The notes under the pieces were generated by a model that worked only from the letters and a program-made list of their open reading frames with translations, searched no databases and was not told the origin of the DNA. Below are positions 1 to 10,847 of a DNA stretch of 64,000 nt, one piece after another. Location: contig OY978526.1 in NCBI GenBank assembly GCA_963854835.1, positions 72,698,418 through 72,762,417 of the forward strand, read 5' to 3'. Source of the DNA: Megamerina dolium. Its lineage: Eukaryota > Arthropoda > Insecta > Diptera > Megamerinidae. The stretch's first letter is position 1, and each line of letters opens with the position of its first letter. The translations under genes were made by a program, and so were the position numbers.

Positions 1-330
1 CACAATGAACAATGTCGATAAGTTACCCATATACTGGTTGGTGGCCAATTAGAATAATAATTCATCATAGTATTCATAAATATCCAATAAATATTCACTA
101 AAATCACCACACAACATACATATTATACAAGTTGTTGTATAATATTCATACAATTATTAATGATAATTTAATTAATGACAAATTTAAAACTAAATGCAAT
201 TGATAAATTAACAATTTAATCCTACATATATGTGTACATATGCAAAATCGCCAATAGAATTATATGCTTCAATGTACATTGCAAATAGTGCACTGTATGA
301 CTAGGGTTGCCAGATACAAATATCAGACAA
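1..330. other. AT-rich intergenic sequence, nothing recognised
   Basis: Very AT-rich sequence with short runs of ATT/AAT. I see no exon-like frame, RNA gene or recognisable transposon protein in it. Confidence 0.5.
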
Positions 331-334
331 ATAC

Positions 335-500
335 AAATACGAATTGACGTTTTTTTTTTTCATAATTTTAGCAATGTGAGTCAGAGTTGCATTCCAAAAA
401 AATTTCTAAAAGTTTGCAAAAATACGAATTGACGTTTTTTTTTCATAATTTTAGCAATGTAAGTCAGAGTTGCATTCCAAAAAAATTTCTAAAAGTTGGA
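335..500 (+). repeat. 85-bp tandem duplication
   Basis: The block starting aatacgaattgacg at 336 recurs at 421, giving a period of 85 bp. Each copy has the same poly-T run, then cataattttagcaatg and gttgcattcc. The copies differ mainly in T-run length and one substitution. It lies just upstream of the mariner relic at 804 and may be part of its 5' non-coding end. Confidence 0.8.
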
Positions 501-803
501 GTAATTTATTATTTTGAGATTTTGATATTTTTACAATTGTAAAGGTAAGAAATTCTAAAATCCGGTTAAAGAAATGTTTTCAAAAAACCATTATGAAGTG
601 AATTATTTATGTAAATATTTTACATTAGGCTATTTTCAATTAAACAAATAAAATGTCAAAAGTGTTGTATAATTTGTCAACAAACTACACCCTGTCAAGT
701 CATAAATAGTGATACATCACTAAACGCATTCATTACGAATGCGATTGATTGCGATTTGCTTCATTGTCACGTAAAAAGTTTTTGGCATCAATTGTTTGTA
801 ATC

Positions 804-1655
804 ATGGAATGGGGTGACATTGAAAATCGTATTGTTGTAGTTGGTCTAGTAAAATGCAACATGGGAAAAGGCAATATCTTTCGGACGTTGCGACCAATCG
901 TCTTGGAATCACTCGCAATTTTGTGTATCGTGCTGTGAAGTTTTTTGAGGATACTGGTGGAGTACTAGACCGTCAAAGAACCGGTCGTCCGCTCATTGTG
1001 AGAACTCTGAAAGCGATCAAAGCGGTGAAGAAACGAATCGATCGAAAACCTGTGCGAAAACAGAAAATCTTGTCGCTGGAAATGCATATTTCGCAAAAAT
1101 CCATATCCATGAAGATTTGGGACTCAGCACGTACAAGCGACACACTGGACACCTGCTCACAGCCGCATTGGAGGGAAAACGCAAGCGAAAGTCGAAAGCA
1201 TTACGCAGCCGGTACGCTCACAGACAAATTCTGTTTACTGACGTGAAAATCTTCATCGTAGAAGAATCGTTCAATAAACAGAACAATCGTGTGTATGCTC
1301 GGTCATTCAGAGAAGCATCCCAACTCATCTCGAGGATCCAAAGAGGCCTCTGCTCCAGCTCACAAGGCAAAAACGACTCAACTATGGCTAAAAAACAACC
1401 GTTCGGACTTCATATCAACGGATGATTGGTCAGCTGGTAATCCAGGCCTCTACCCGTTGGATTACAAGTTGTGATCCGTATTAGAGGGCATGTCGTGCTC
1501 TACTCGATACCCAAATATTGAGTCATTGAAGCGAGCCCTTGTCCCTGCAGTGAACCATGTCTCCATGCATGGAGTGCAAATCGTGCTGGAAGGCAAATGG
1601 AAGTCATTTCGAATAAGTTGTTCTAAGATTTGTAGCCATTGAATAACCCAATAAA
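804..1655 (+). pseudogene. Tc1/mariner transposase relic, maT-like (DD37D type)
   Basis: This is a broken cut-and-paste transposase. An ATG at 804 opens a short frame that shifts near 880. The helix-turn-helix part follows in another frame (854..1246), with FEDTGGVLDRQRTGRP typical of the paired-like DNA-binding domain and its GRPR-type linker. The catalytic part continues in a third frame (1117..) with FTDVKIF around the first catalytic Asp, then NKQNNRVYARS. About 70 residues, including the second Asp, are deleted near 1345. The C-terminal part (APAHKAKTTQ to PLDYKL) remains. Counting from where the lost Asp should sit gives 37 residues to the Asp of PLDYKL, so I infer DD37D/maT type. Frameshifts and the deletion make it non-functional. 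Terminal inverted repeats were not identified with confidence. Confidence 0.8.
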
Positions 1656-3620
1656 AAGAAGAAAAAAAGTTTTGAAAAATATTAATTCGTTTTCATTTGC
1701 CGCCGATTTTTTTTTTTTTTTTGTGAATCAATATTTATAACTTGACTAGGTAGATAATGAATGAGACTCAGTGTCAGCCTAACCCATAAATATTTGTATT
1801 ACTATCAGTTAAGTCCAAAGCTTATACTGTTTTCTATAGGGCAAAGTTAAAGTTTAAGATTGGCATTGAGAGAAAGAAGTAAGGAAAAGGTAATTCAATT
1901 AATAATTGGTCAACGTAAATAACAGCATGTAAAAAATGAGAACAAAAAGTGTTTTTTTTTTTTTGTAAAATCGATTTATTCTATTCAAAATAGTCCCCCG
2001 CCGACTGAATAGAGTGAATATTTTCATCGTCTAAAACCATGTCCAATGCTTTTTAGCGAAAATTTAAAAATCACACCGTGTAAAATCAGCCAATACGGCA
2101 AATCATTGACAGTTAGTTAAAACGTGACATTTAGTCAAAAAAAAAACGATACTTCAAATGTTGAGTTTTAAGAAATTTTTGGTCATCAATTAACTTGTGG
2201 TTTGCCACAATAGTCCAAATGTTCGAACAATATACGATAAATAGAGATTTTTGAGATGCTCCATTCCAAGTTTCCATTTCATTCCATTCAATGAACGAAC
2301 TCCGATCGTATGGCAACTCTACTCTATGTATGACATTTGTTATAAAAAGAATTGTTTTTTTTTTTTTTTTGTTTTGTTGCATTCACACGTGGCATTTTAC
2401 TATCGTTTATTTTTATTAACACCGCTAAGGTAAAGAGGTAAAAAGAAGAAAAATCAAATATAATCAAACAGATATCCATACACCAATCAGACGAAATGGT
2501 ATTTATATGGACGCCATACAATAAGACTCCACCTTTAAATGAAGAAAAAAAATAAATAATAATAATAAATATTACTATGCAACACGAAACGAGTTTGAGG
2601 CACGAAGCAATACCGAATACATAAATATGTATATACAATCACTTTGTGGCATCAAACGAATACGTGTGTATGACCGTACGATAGATACCGACGACAAATG
2701 TACGAATATGTGCATATGCATCATGTGCGATTGCATATGCGATAATGTTGCCATTGCTATTGCTTGCCACTGCTGAAAGTGGAGATGCAAATAATAAAAT
2801 TGCACTGACATTGGTGCAAAGTAAAAAGTGACTAAGTTGAGTTTGGTCTGTTGTGTGGTATTTGCTTGTGCAACTTTGACAGGTGGCCCTAACTACTAAA
2901 TGCTTTCATCATTACAGGTTTTACTGTAAGTATGAGTGTCTATGAACTCGAATATGCACACACACACACACACACACACAAAGTACACTCTGTCCTCCTT
3001 ATACCTTATACCATCATATTTTACAAACACAATCATCGTTTATAGTTTGTCCTTTGTGCGTGCATGTGTACAATCAGATAAGGATGAAATGTAATGGAGT
3101 TTCAACATATTCGCCTTCTGATGCCATGTGTTCGTGCCGTTCCATTGGTGCGGAAAATGGGCTGCGCCAATGCTGTAATCCATCCATTACATACTCGTAT
3201 TGATATTCTTGTTTTATCCACAATGCTGCCATTGCAATTAATTTTTCGATATTTGGCATTTGAGATTGTCATTTCATTTCGGTTTTTTTTTTTTTTGCTC
3301 TTTTGCTTAATGCTTTTACTTGGCATGGCTACAAATGTGTGTGTGTGTATGGTTTGGGTAAGGTATAGGGGTTTATTAAGGTATATGCACATATTTTTAT
3401 ATAAATATTTAATGATCTATATAACATTTTTTTTTTTTTATTCAATAATATTTTCTCACAGACGTTTGAAATTTCAGTCAGTTTTTTAATTTTTATTGCA
3501 AATATCAAATGCTTGTTTTTTATTCGACCTTAACCTAATCGGAGAGTTTTTTATATAAAGTCACTCTATTATTTTATATAGAAATTAGTCTCTATATAGG
3601 TAAAGAAAAAAATAAAACTT
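1656..3620. other. Intergenic sequence with microsatellites
   Basis: No supported gene. The stretch has several poly-T runs and a (CA)n run at 2957..2980. Short open frames here lack codon structure, family similarity and splice context, and most run through low-complexity sequence. Confidence 0.5.
2957..2980. repeat. (CA)n microsatellite
   Basis: Twelve uninterrupted CA dinucleotides. Confidence 0.95.
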
Positions 3621-3624
3621 AATA

Positions 3625-4516
3625 TCGGGTGATTTTTTGGCAACACTGTTTTTGGCAGCTCAGCTGATTTCGTGTAACATGTAGCTGTCAAACATGTTCA
3701 GTTTGGTCTATAATTTAATCATGAATCGACTTACAAACGAACAACGATTGCAGATTATTGAATTTTATTATCAAAATTCATGCACGGTTAAGAAAGTGGA
3801 TCGTGCATTTTCTTGTGTTCAGCGACGAAGCTCATTTCTGATTGAATGGATACGTGAACAATCAAAATTGCAGTATTTGGTGTGAAGAGCAGCCAGAAGC
3901 ATTGAGAAGAACTGCCAAATGCATCCCGAAAAATGCACTGTTTGGAGTGGATTATGGGCCGGTGGCATGATTGGACCGTACTTTTTCAAAGACGACGAAG
4001 GAAGTAACGTTACTGTGAATGGTGAGCGGTACCGTGCGATGATTACAAACATTTTTTGCCCAAAATGGAAGAGCTGGACTTGACTGACATGTGGTTACAA
4101 GAAGACGGTGCCACATGCAACACAGCACGTGAAACAATGACCCAACTGGAAGGCGAGTTCAGTGAACAATTTATTTCACGTTTGGCGCCGGTCAATTGGC
4201 CACCTAGATCGTGCAATTTAACGCCTTTAGACTAATTTTTGTAGGGTTATGTTCAGGCTCACGTCTATAGCGACAAGCCCGCAACGGTTGACGCACTGGA
4301 AGCAAATATTGAAGAATTCATTTGTGAGATACCGGCCGATATGTTGGAGAGAGTATACCAAAATTGGACCCAGCGTATGAGGCATTTGAGGCGGAGCCGC
4401 GGTCAACATTTACATGAAATCATCTGTAAACCTTGAATTATATAGATCATTCTATCGGCTCAAATAAAGATGTTTTTTTTTTAATCAAATCCGAAGACTC
4501 TTAAAAAATCACCCTA
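3625..4516 (+). pseudogene. Deleted DD41D (rosa-type) mariner relic
   Basis: The N-terminus from the ATG at 3721 reads MNRLTNEQRLQIIEFYYQNS, the same start type as the better preserved copy at 42146. After about 40 residues the frame jumps into the catalytic region, so most of the DNA-binding half is deleted. Downstream, stretches such as WAGGMIGPYFF, VTVNGERYRAM, GATCNTARETM and NWPPRSCNLTPLD are recognisable. The second catalytic Asp is kept in QEDGATC. A stop follows PLD and another interrupts FLWGYV. The ends carry an inverted gggtgatttttt motif (about 3627..3638 and its complement at 4503..4514). It is dead by deletion and nonsense mutations. Confidence 0.85.
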
Positions 4517-4624
4517 GTATTACATTAGTAGCTCCACTTCCCATGAATGCTATTTTGACACATTTGTTTAAAATTTGAAATATGTCATTTACGACGACAT
4601 ACGGACATACGGAGGAAATTAGTG

Positions 4625-5480
4625 GAAATTTCGCTTCCGCTTCCGATTTCGACGACAAATTAAGCCCATAGAAATTTTTAGTGAATTCCAAACAGCATAT
4701 GGAACGAACGCACCTTCTCTTAAGACGATTTGTAGGTGGTATTAACGATTACAGACTGAACATTTTTCCGTGGAGGACCAGCCTTGCGAAGGAAGAAATG
4801 ATGCTTACCGTGAGCACCTGCCAGTGATGGCCTTATCTCACGACGCCCAAAGCGTGTGTATCAATTTGAAGCGTTGATAGGCGCCCCATAGGAGTGGAAA
4901 ATCAGAAACCAACCTCCAGTATCCTACGGTACCAATTGGGGCACGTTGAATGGACGTACTACCCTCCTTGGTTTGGATCGAGGCCCATCTAAAACCTCTT
5001 CTGATCTAAGGGGTCAGCACCCTGGTTGCAATGCAACTCCACATCGAGTACCCACGCCGTGTGACGTGGAATACTCTACCCGCGTATCTTTGGGTTACCT
5101 TAGCCACCACGAAAACCTCCCCGAAGGGCCGTTCCCAACGATCAGGTTGGAGGGAATCCAACCTGATCACCCGTGGTACCAAATTTAAAGTCTTTTGGTA
5201 AGACCTCGTAGCCGAAGCTACTACCAGTTTCAGCCCCATTCGCCTCCGGACTGGTAGCCGAGGACCTTGCGAAGGAAGGCCAAAATCTTCGACCGACGAG
5301 ATAAATGTGGCTCTGGTTAAGGAAAAAATTGACGAATATCCACACATAACACAACAACTGATAGCCAGTGAATTGCACTTGAATGCTATGGCTGTACCGC
5401 GAATATAGCGGAATGATGGAACTCAAAAGGAGCAACAAAAGTCAGCAAAGAAAGTGACGATTGCCGTTTACTTCACTAGA
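4625..5480 (+). pseudogene. Mariner transposase relic split by an insertion
   Basis: Two halves of one decayed mariner DNA-binding domain flank an unrelated block. The left half (to 4795) reads roughly EFQTAYGTNAPSLKTICRW and ends at VEDQPCEG. The right half resumes at 5265 with the same Pro-Cys-Glu-Gly codons, then continues as KSSTDEINVALVKEKIDEYP and ITQQLIASELHLN. This order matches the helix-turn-helix to linker region of mariner proteins. Stops and frame changes occur in both halves. The catalytic domain is not seen. Confidence 0.7.
4796..5278. mobile_element. Unclassified insertion with 14-bp target-site duplication
   Basis: The 14-mer ccttgcgaaggaag occurs at 4782..4795 and again at 5265..5278, and the mariner reading is interrupted exactly between them. 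The inserted ~470 bp is more GC-rich than its surroundings. It holds a 31-bp-scale palindrome (ggttggagggaatccaacc, about 5143..5161) and an 80-codon open frame at 4946..5188 with no recognised similarity. A duplication of this length fits target-primed retrotransposition (LINE or SINE) better than a mariner. I could not name the family. Confidence 0.65.
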
Positions 5481-5511
5481 GCAAGAATTGTAGCTGTTAT
5501 TGCCCTAAATA

Positions 5512-6629
5512 TCAGGTCAGTCCATAAGTTCATTCGTGGCAGATGAAGGAAATATTTTTATTTTCTCTGATAGAAGTACGTGTTGTTAAAAAATAAAACG
5601 AAATCTTGGAACGAGTATAAGAGGCATGTTTAGTATTTTTTTTTTCTAAAAGTGGAAAAAATGCAACAATTGCTGCTTTTAAAAATAAACGCAATTGATG
5701 GGGAGTACATCGTAGGTGTAAGTACTGCGTAAAAGTGGTTTTCCAAATTCTAAGGTGGTGATTGTGACGTTGAGGATGCCCTACGCTCTGATCGTCCTGA
5801 GGTCTTAAACTCCGACGCCTTGCTGGAAGCTGAGCCAATATTGACAGTCGATATGATGGCTAAATTCATCACATGAAACAGTTTATAGGTACCTGGTTCA
5901 ATTGAGCAAGATTTCAAGGCTGGGAAAATGGGTTTTGCATAAACTTTCCATCGCAAACTTTCAGCAGAGAGTGAATGTGTGTTCTCAGCTACTGCAGCGG
6001 GTTGAAAATGGGAGTATTTTGAACCGTACTGTTATTGGGGACGAAAAATGGGTCCTTTACAATAATCCTGTTCGCAAACGCCAGTGATTAGATAAAGATG
6101 AAACATCAGAACCAACCCCCAGAGATGGCCTCCTGTTGGTGACCAGACGACCACAGCTGATTATTATTGCCATCAACTATACAAACTAAATGAAGCACTT
6201 GAAAAAAATCGACCGCCTTTAGTCAATAGACGTAAAGTTTGGTTTCACCACGACAACGCAAGACCGCTTACCGCAAGACGGACCTTAGCCAAGCTGAACG
6301 AGCTCGGATGGGAGCTAATGCCGTATCCACCATACTTTCCGGATATTGCACCTTGCGATTATCACATTTTAAGTCCCAAATAGGACTTCAGTTCAATTTA
6401 AGTAATAAGAACTACACCTCAAAAGGAGCTATAAAATGAGATATCGACGAGTATTTTGGCTCCAAAGACAAAAAATGTTTCTAGCAGGGAATTAAAAATT
6501 TGCCTAAACGTTGAAAACACATTCTAAATAATGCAGGAAAATATATTATTGATTAAAAAATACTGAAAACTTCTTTTTTATTTATGTTAAACCCATTTAA
6601 GAAAAACGCGCGTACTTATGGACTGACTT
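5512..6629 (+). mobile_element. Mariner element, DD34D, decayed, both ends present
   Basis: Both ends carry the inverted sequence aggtcagtccataagt / acttatggactgactta (about 5513..5529 and 6614..6630). The transposase inside is heavily mutated, with many stops and frameshifts. The catalytic stretch at 6235..6370 is clear: HHDNARPLTARRTLAKLNE followed by YPPYFPDIAPCDYH. There are 34 residues between the Asp of HHD and the Asp of PCDYH, giving the DD34D signature of true mariners. Earlier fragments such as ALRSDRPEV and TVDMMAKFI come from the DNA-binding region. Length (about 1.1 kb) is close to a normal mariner (about 1.3 kb). Confidence 0.85.
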
Positions 6630-6659
6630 AATACTTATCAGATAGTAACTGCGAAATGG

Positions 6660-7005
6660 TATACTGAAGACTGCTTACCAAAAATGTTCGAAAATTTGTT
6701 GGGTAACAGAAACAAAGAGGAACTGCGCCGCTACTGCACGCTCACACTGCTGAAATGACAAGTCACTTTATTGCTCTTTCTGGCATCGAAGAAATTCGCC
6801 CGTCACCATATTCCCTGGATCTGGCGCCTCATGATTTTTGGTTACTTCTAAACACTGAGAACAATTTAAGGGGAAAAGTCTTTGGTAGCAATGCACAGAT
6901 ATTCAATGCGGTTAACGTAGAACTTAACAAACTACAAAAATGTGCTTTTGAGAATTGCTTTGCTCAGTGGATCTTCAGGTTAAAAAAAAAGTATTGAAAT
7001 TATTG
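6660..7005 (+). pseudogene. Mariner C-terminal fragment
   Basis: The frame from 6755 reads through SPYSLDLAPHDFWLL, NNLRGKVFGSN and a Cys-Phe-X-X-Trp ending, the usual C-terminal third of an insect mariner transposase with the last catalytic Asp in LAPHDFW. The second catalytic Asp region just upstream is degraded to HAHTAEM. No terminal repeats were recognised. Confidence 0.75.
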
Positions 7006-7175
7006 GTGATTATATCGAAAAGAAAAAAAAAAAAATACTGAAGATTAAATATAACAAATTAAAATAATTTTTGGGTGTTTTTATTCATGCAGCTTACCGA
7101 ACTTTTGTTTGTCCCCTTAAGTGTTCTTAAATTTGCTCAATATGAGAAATTCTCGCTGTGTGTCCAATCTCCACT

Positions 7176-7339
7176 CTTTCTGAACTACAGGTCGTAGGTT
7201 CAATTCCCACAACTTTAATATCGAACAAACCAAATTTTTTCAACAGTACCCATCTGTCGGCACGGCAAGCAATTGGCAATTCTTCCGGCAGTAGCACTGT
7301 GCCATGAAAAGCTTCTTACAAATAACTCAGTGACAAAGG
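7176..7339 (+). mobile_element. tRNA-headed SINE, truncated copy inside a mariner
   Basis: It starts in the B-box part of the head (ggtcgtaggttcaattccc) and runs through the shared body (gcaagcaattggcaattctt, cggcag, gccatgaaaagcttct, gtgacaaag). The A-box half is missing. The mariner transposase reading resumes directly after it at about 7345, so the SINE appears to have landed inside that mariner. Confidence 0.75.
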
Positions 7340-7344
7340 AAGGA

Positions 7345-7745
7345 CATTGAGTGCCATATGAATTGAAACCTAGAGACATTGAAAGGCGATTTGTCATATG
7401 CCAACTACTGTTGGAGAGGCAAAAAAGGAAGAGTTTTTTGAATCGTATTGGGACTGACGATGAAAAGTGAGTCCATAACGGTAATCCCAAGCGTAAAAAA
7501 TCATGGGTTAAACCCGGTCAGCCATCAACATCAACTGCAAAGCCCAATATTCATGATTCGATGGTAATGCTGTATATCTGGTGGGATCAACTGGATGAGA
7601 TGTATTATGAGTTGCTCCAACCAAACGAAACCATCACCGGTGCTCGCTACCTACAGCAGTTGATGCGTTTGAGTCAAGTTCTGCAGGAAAAACGATCGTA
7701 ATATGCTGAAAGACGCAACAAAGTAATTTTGCAGCATCACAACGA
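7345..7745 (+). pseudogene. Mariner transposase fragment (catalytic region)
   Basis: Readable pieces in order are PYELKPRDIERRF, LNRIGTDDEK (first catalytic Asp region, one stop just after it), KSWVKPGQPSTSTAKPNIH, MLYIWWDQLDEMYYELL, NETITGARY, LMRLSQVLQEK and KVILQHHNDPPYV. The last piece corresponds to the QHDNARPH block, shifted so that the second catalytic Asp is unclear. The protein stops there and the rest of the element is missing. Confidence 0.85.
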
Positions 7746-7854
7746 TCCACCTTATGTTGTAAGGCAAGTCAAAACTAATTTTATGCAAGTGTTTGCTAAC
7801 TGAACAGAAACTAAAAGGGTATGCCTTACATTTAATTCTATATAGGTAATTTCT

Positions 7855-8165
7855 GGGCAGCACCGTTAGGGCTATTCTGGGAGCGGTGGGAGTGAATTTG
7901 ATGAAAATGTCAATTTTGTATGGGCAGCCCCCTGAAGAGTTCTTATAGAGGATAAGTACATGCCATTATACATTTTCTTCCTCTAGGGATGACTGCTATG
8001 AGCGGAGGGAACAAATTATATAAATGCATCAATTTTGTAGGGGACCCTCATTAAGGGATGGAGATAGGGGCTAAGAATGTTCCGAAAAAATATTTTATAT
8101 AAATCATTAACGAGGGTTAATCCAATGTTTATCTCTCTAGGGGCCATTTGTTGGTTTCCCCCCCA
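7855..8165 (+). repeat. Dispersed non-coding repeat, family D
   Basis: This block shares stretches such as ggtgggagtgaatttgat with 16276 onward and gataggg-taag-a-gttc-gaaaaaatatt with 20555 onward. It lacks a coding frame. Ends and class are not resolved. Confidence 0.5.
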
Positions 8166-8188
8166 TTTTTTGAACTTTGACCTCGATT

Positions 8189-8425
8189 CTTACTTACTTA
8201 CTTACTTATGCGGCCATAACAACCGAATATCGATTTAGGCCGAAAATAACATGCTTCGCCAGCCATCTCTGTTCTTCGCTAGCTGACGCCAGTTACAAAT
8301 TCCAATCGCCGTCAGGTTCTCCAGTACTTGGTCTTTCCACCAGAGGGTTCCACCTTCTTAGCTGGAGCGTGTTCTTCCATTCGCTCGACATGACCTAGCC
8401 ACCGCAGCCGCTAGACCTCGATGCA
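8189..8425 (-). mobile_element. RTE-like LINE, 3' end fragment
   Basis: On the minus strand the frame gives LRWLGHVERMEEHAPAKKV, matching codons around 917-935 of the intact LINE at the right end of the window, then a short internal deletion. The 3' non-coding end finishes in a (TAAG)n tail (plus-strand cttacttacttacttactta, 8189..8208). A short tandem-repeat tail instead of poly-A is characteristic of the RTE clade, and this fragment is the best evidence for that assignment. Confidence 0.85.
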
Positions 8426-8432
8426 TAACCAA

Positions 8433-8739
8433 TTAATCGCAACGTATCCTTAACATATTGTGGCTCATGAGCTTTTTTGAGGAACCTAACAAAATAGGCG
8501 ATTGCTGCATACAGAAATAGAAATATCGTGCACTAAACCATAGCTTATATACACGGTTCACTGTTGTGTCTTTCAGATCGATATAATGGCCATCAAGTGT
8601 AATGCAATAAGATTCGGGGATATTTAGATTATAATTGACAACCAAAGCTTCCATAAAATTCCTTAGACTGTCGACTGTCTTTTCCGTATTTTTTTTTCTT
8701 TTTTCCTGGGGATACCATGAACCGAGTTTGGCATCAATA
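8433..8739 (-). other. Unidentified open frame, minus strand
   Basis: The minus-strand frame (part of an open stretch 8433..8873) reads as ordinary-looking protein, with LGSWYPQEKRKK, VDSLRNFMEALVVNYNLNIP and SYCITLDGHYIDLKD. Its first ~45 codons lie inside the MITE at 8740..8971, so that start is not real. I do not recognise the protein. It may be transposon debris or a lone exon. Confidence 0.2.
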
Positions 8740-8971
8740 CCACCTTGATCAAAAAGTTCCCGGAATAACCACCATGTGGCGCTCCCATCGTTCCAATTTG
8801 AATTCTGTTTTTTTTTTTTTTTTGTTAAGTTGATACATCTGTTGTTGATATTCCCCCTAAATTTTAGCGTCATAGCTTGACATTTGCAAAAGTTACGTAG
8901 CCAATTTTCCAGAATTAAAACGATGGGAGCGCCGCACGGTTGTTATTCCGGGAACTTTTTGATCAAGGTCT
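8740..8971. mobile_element. Short MITE with ~50-bp terminal inverted repeats
   Basis: The left arm (about 8742..8793, beginning accttgatcaaaaagttccc) is the reverse complement of the right arm (about 8919..8969) with only a few mismatches. The loop is about 125 bp and includes a poly-T run. A TA dinucleotide sits just outside each end (8738..8739 and 8972..8973), as expected for a Tc1/mariner-mobilised non-autonomous element. It has no coding capacity. Confidence 0.85.
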
Positions 8972-8973
8972 TA

Positions 8974-9880
8974 TCTCTTAATATTTATTTCAGGACTATA
9001 GTTGTTGCAACAGTTTAATATCATTTTGAGAAATCGAGTTCATTTCTTTCTGTGCAATCTATCAAAAATTTCCAGAAAAGTAAACAGTGAAACATATATG
9101 ATAATAATCGAAGAGGTACCAGTTACAGATTTCCAGATGACTAGTGATATTACCAGTGTTTGACTAATTGCGTTATACTTGAAGATAGTTAAATGTTGAA
9201 TAAATTATATTTTATGATTGTGTATGTTGATCTATGTACTCATACTATAGATGGAACAGTAGGAAAATGCATCTAAGCATAGAAAATCATATGGACATAA
9301 TGAATACAGATGCTAGAATTGTGTATATACAATGTATATATACAATATGAGATAAAGTTGCTGCTGCTGCCACAAACTCGACTTCTGGTTTCTTGCAAAA
9401 ACATCTCCACGATGACTTTCAATTATAAAAAATGTAGGCCTTTTATTTATTTATTTTTATTTTGCAGCATACCATATTCTCCATATTACTTATGCCATTT
9501 CTATTTGTATGCCTAATCTTAAGGGGACATGACATTATCACATTTTAGCATCTTTTTAATTGGTTAACCGTGAGAAGTTGAATAATCGTTTAAGTAATTT
9601 TATTTGAAAATCTGTTTATGAATGCATTTATAAATGCCTACAGGCTTATATGTAAATGCACATCAGAAATACATGAGATTATTGAAATTTGAATTTAACA
9701 AATCAACAGATTTAATTCTATACTTTGGCAAATACAAAGTGGCAAGCAGCTGCTAAGAATATACAATTATTAGAATTATTTCGAAATCATATCAGATTAA
9801 ATCCTTTTGTATTGTTAGTGCGAAATTGTAAGCCATCTAATACTAGGATGATTTCACAATATTAATGTTTAAATTATAAG
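8974..9880. other. AT-rich intergenic sequence, nothing recognised
   Basis: No supported feature. The open frame at 9310..9516 is hydrophobic low-complexity sequence without recognisable similarity. Confidence 0.4.
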
Positions 9881-9993
9881 CGCTGAAAGGTTCTCTAGTA
9901 CTTGGTACTTCTACCATAACTTGAGTTTTACTGGCTCTGTATCCTCCAGCGGGTATATAATATCTTTTGGCTGGAACATGTTCCGTCCTTCCT
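9881..9993 (-). mobile_element. RTE-like LINE, C-terminal coding fragment
   Basis: The reverse complement aligns by eye to the last coding stretch of the LINE at 63898..64000: GAACATGTTCCAGCC, CCCGCTGGAGGA and CAAGTACTAGAGAACC versus GAACACGCTCCAGC, CCCGCTGGAGGA and CAAGTACTGGAGAGCC. It is more diverged than the fragment at 8189..8425. Confidence 0.8.
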
Positions 9994-10840
9994 TAAATAT
10001 TAGTTGTGTGGCTTGTGTATGATGGGTAACCCCATACAATGGATGTATCCATCGCTTTTGCTAGCAGCAGCTGCTTCATTCCCTTTAATATTATCCCTTT
10101 GGTATTCTTTCAAACTACATATTATGGAATAGATCTGGTAAAGGTCTGATGTCTTAATGACTCCGCATTTTGCTATTTCTCGAAACACGAAGCCCAAAGT
10201 AAATTTAAGAAGAACTGGCATCTTTATAATGACTAGCATACATAGAAGAACTCTGATCTATATTAGGAGTGTTGATGGTATCCTCTACAGGCGTTTGTGC
10301 TGAATTTATAACAATAGGGAGGAGAAACCAACGGCTATTTTTGAGGAACAAATAAATATGGGGCCAACGGACGTCCTAAACATCTACAAGGCTTCTTGGT
10401 GGATGCCAATCACGCATTCCAGATGAATTAGGGCTGCCCTCTGCTTAAAGCAAGTATCATATTAGGTCAGCAGACCTCATCGTACAAGTTATAATTTTTT
10501 CTAAGTTTTTGTAGAATTGTTTTTCTTTAAAATAATTCTTTAAATTCTCCTCTTTTCAAACAAAGCAGGGAAGAATACAAACCGCGTCCGAATCCACACA
10601 ATTTTTATGCCATACATTAGAAGAGTTTTCAAAAGATGTATTGAGTTTGTGCTTCCATTTGTAACACCCGTAAGGAAAGGTGAGCGATATGGAAAATTAT
10701 ATACATTAAGGAATCACGGTCGGAGTCGATTTTGCCATTTTAGTGTCTCTGTCAATCTGTTCGCACGATTTCTGCTACAATTGCAAAGCGATTGAGCTAA
10801 AAATTTCCATATTATATTACTTTCACTGACGAATCAATAT
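9994..10840. other. Intergenic sequence, nothing recognised
   Basis: Short open frames at 10000..10239 (minus) and 10607..10795 (plus) lack recognisable domains. I see no transposon signature here. Confidence 0.4.
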
Positions 10841-10847
10841 TTTCCTG

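Noticed and set aside
2251..3489. Several hydrophobic open frames resembling small membrane proteins
   Set aside because: They run through poly-T and AT-rich sequence, overlap each other on both strands and have no recognisable similarity.
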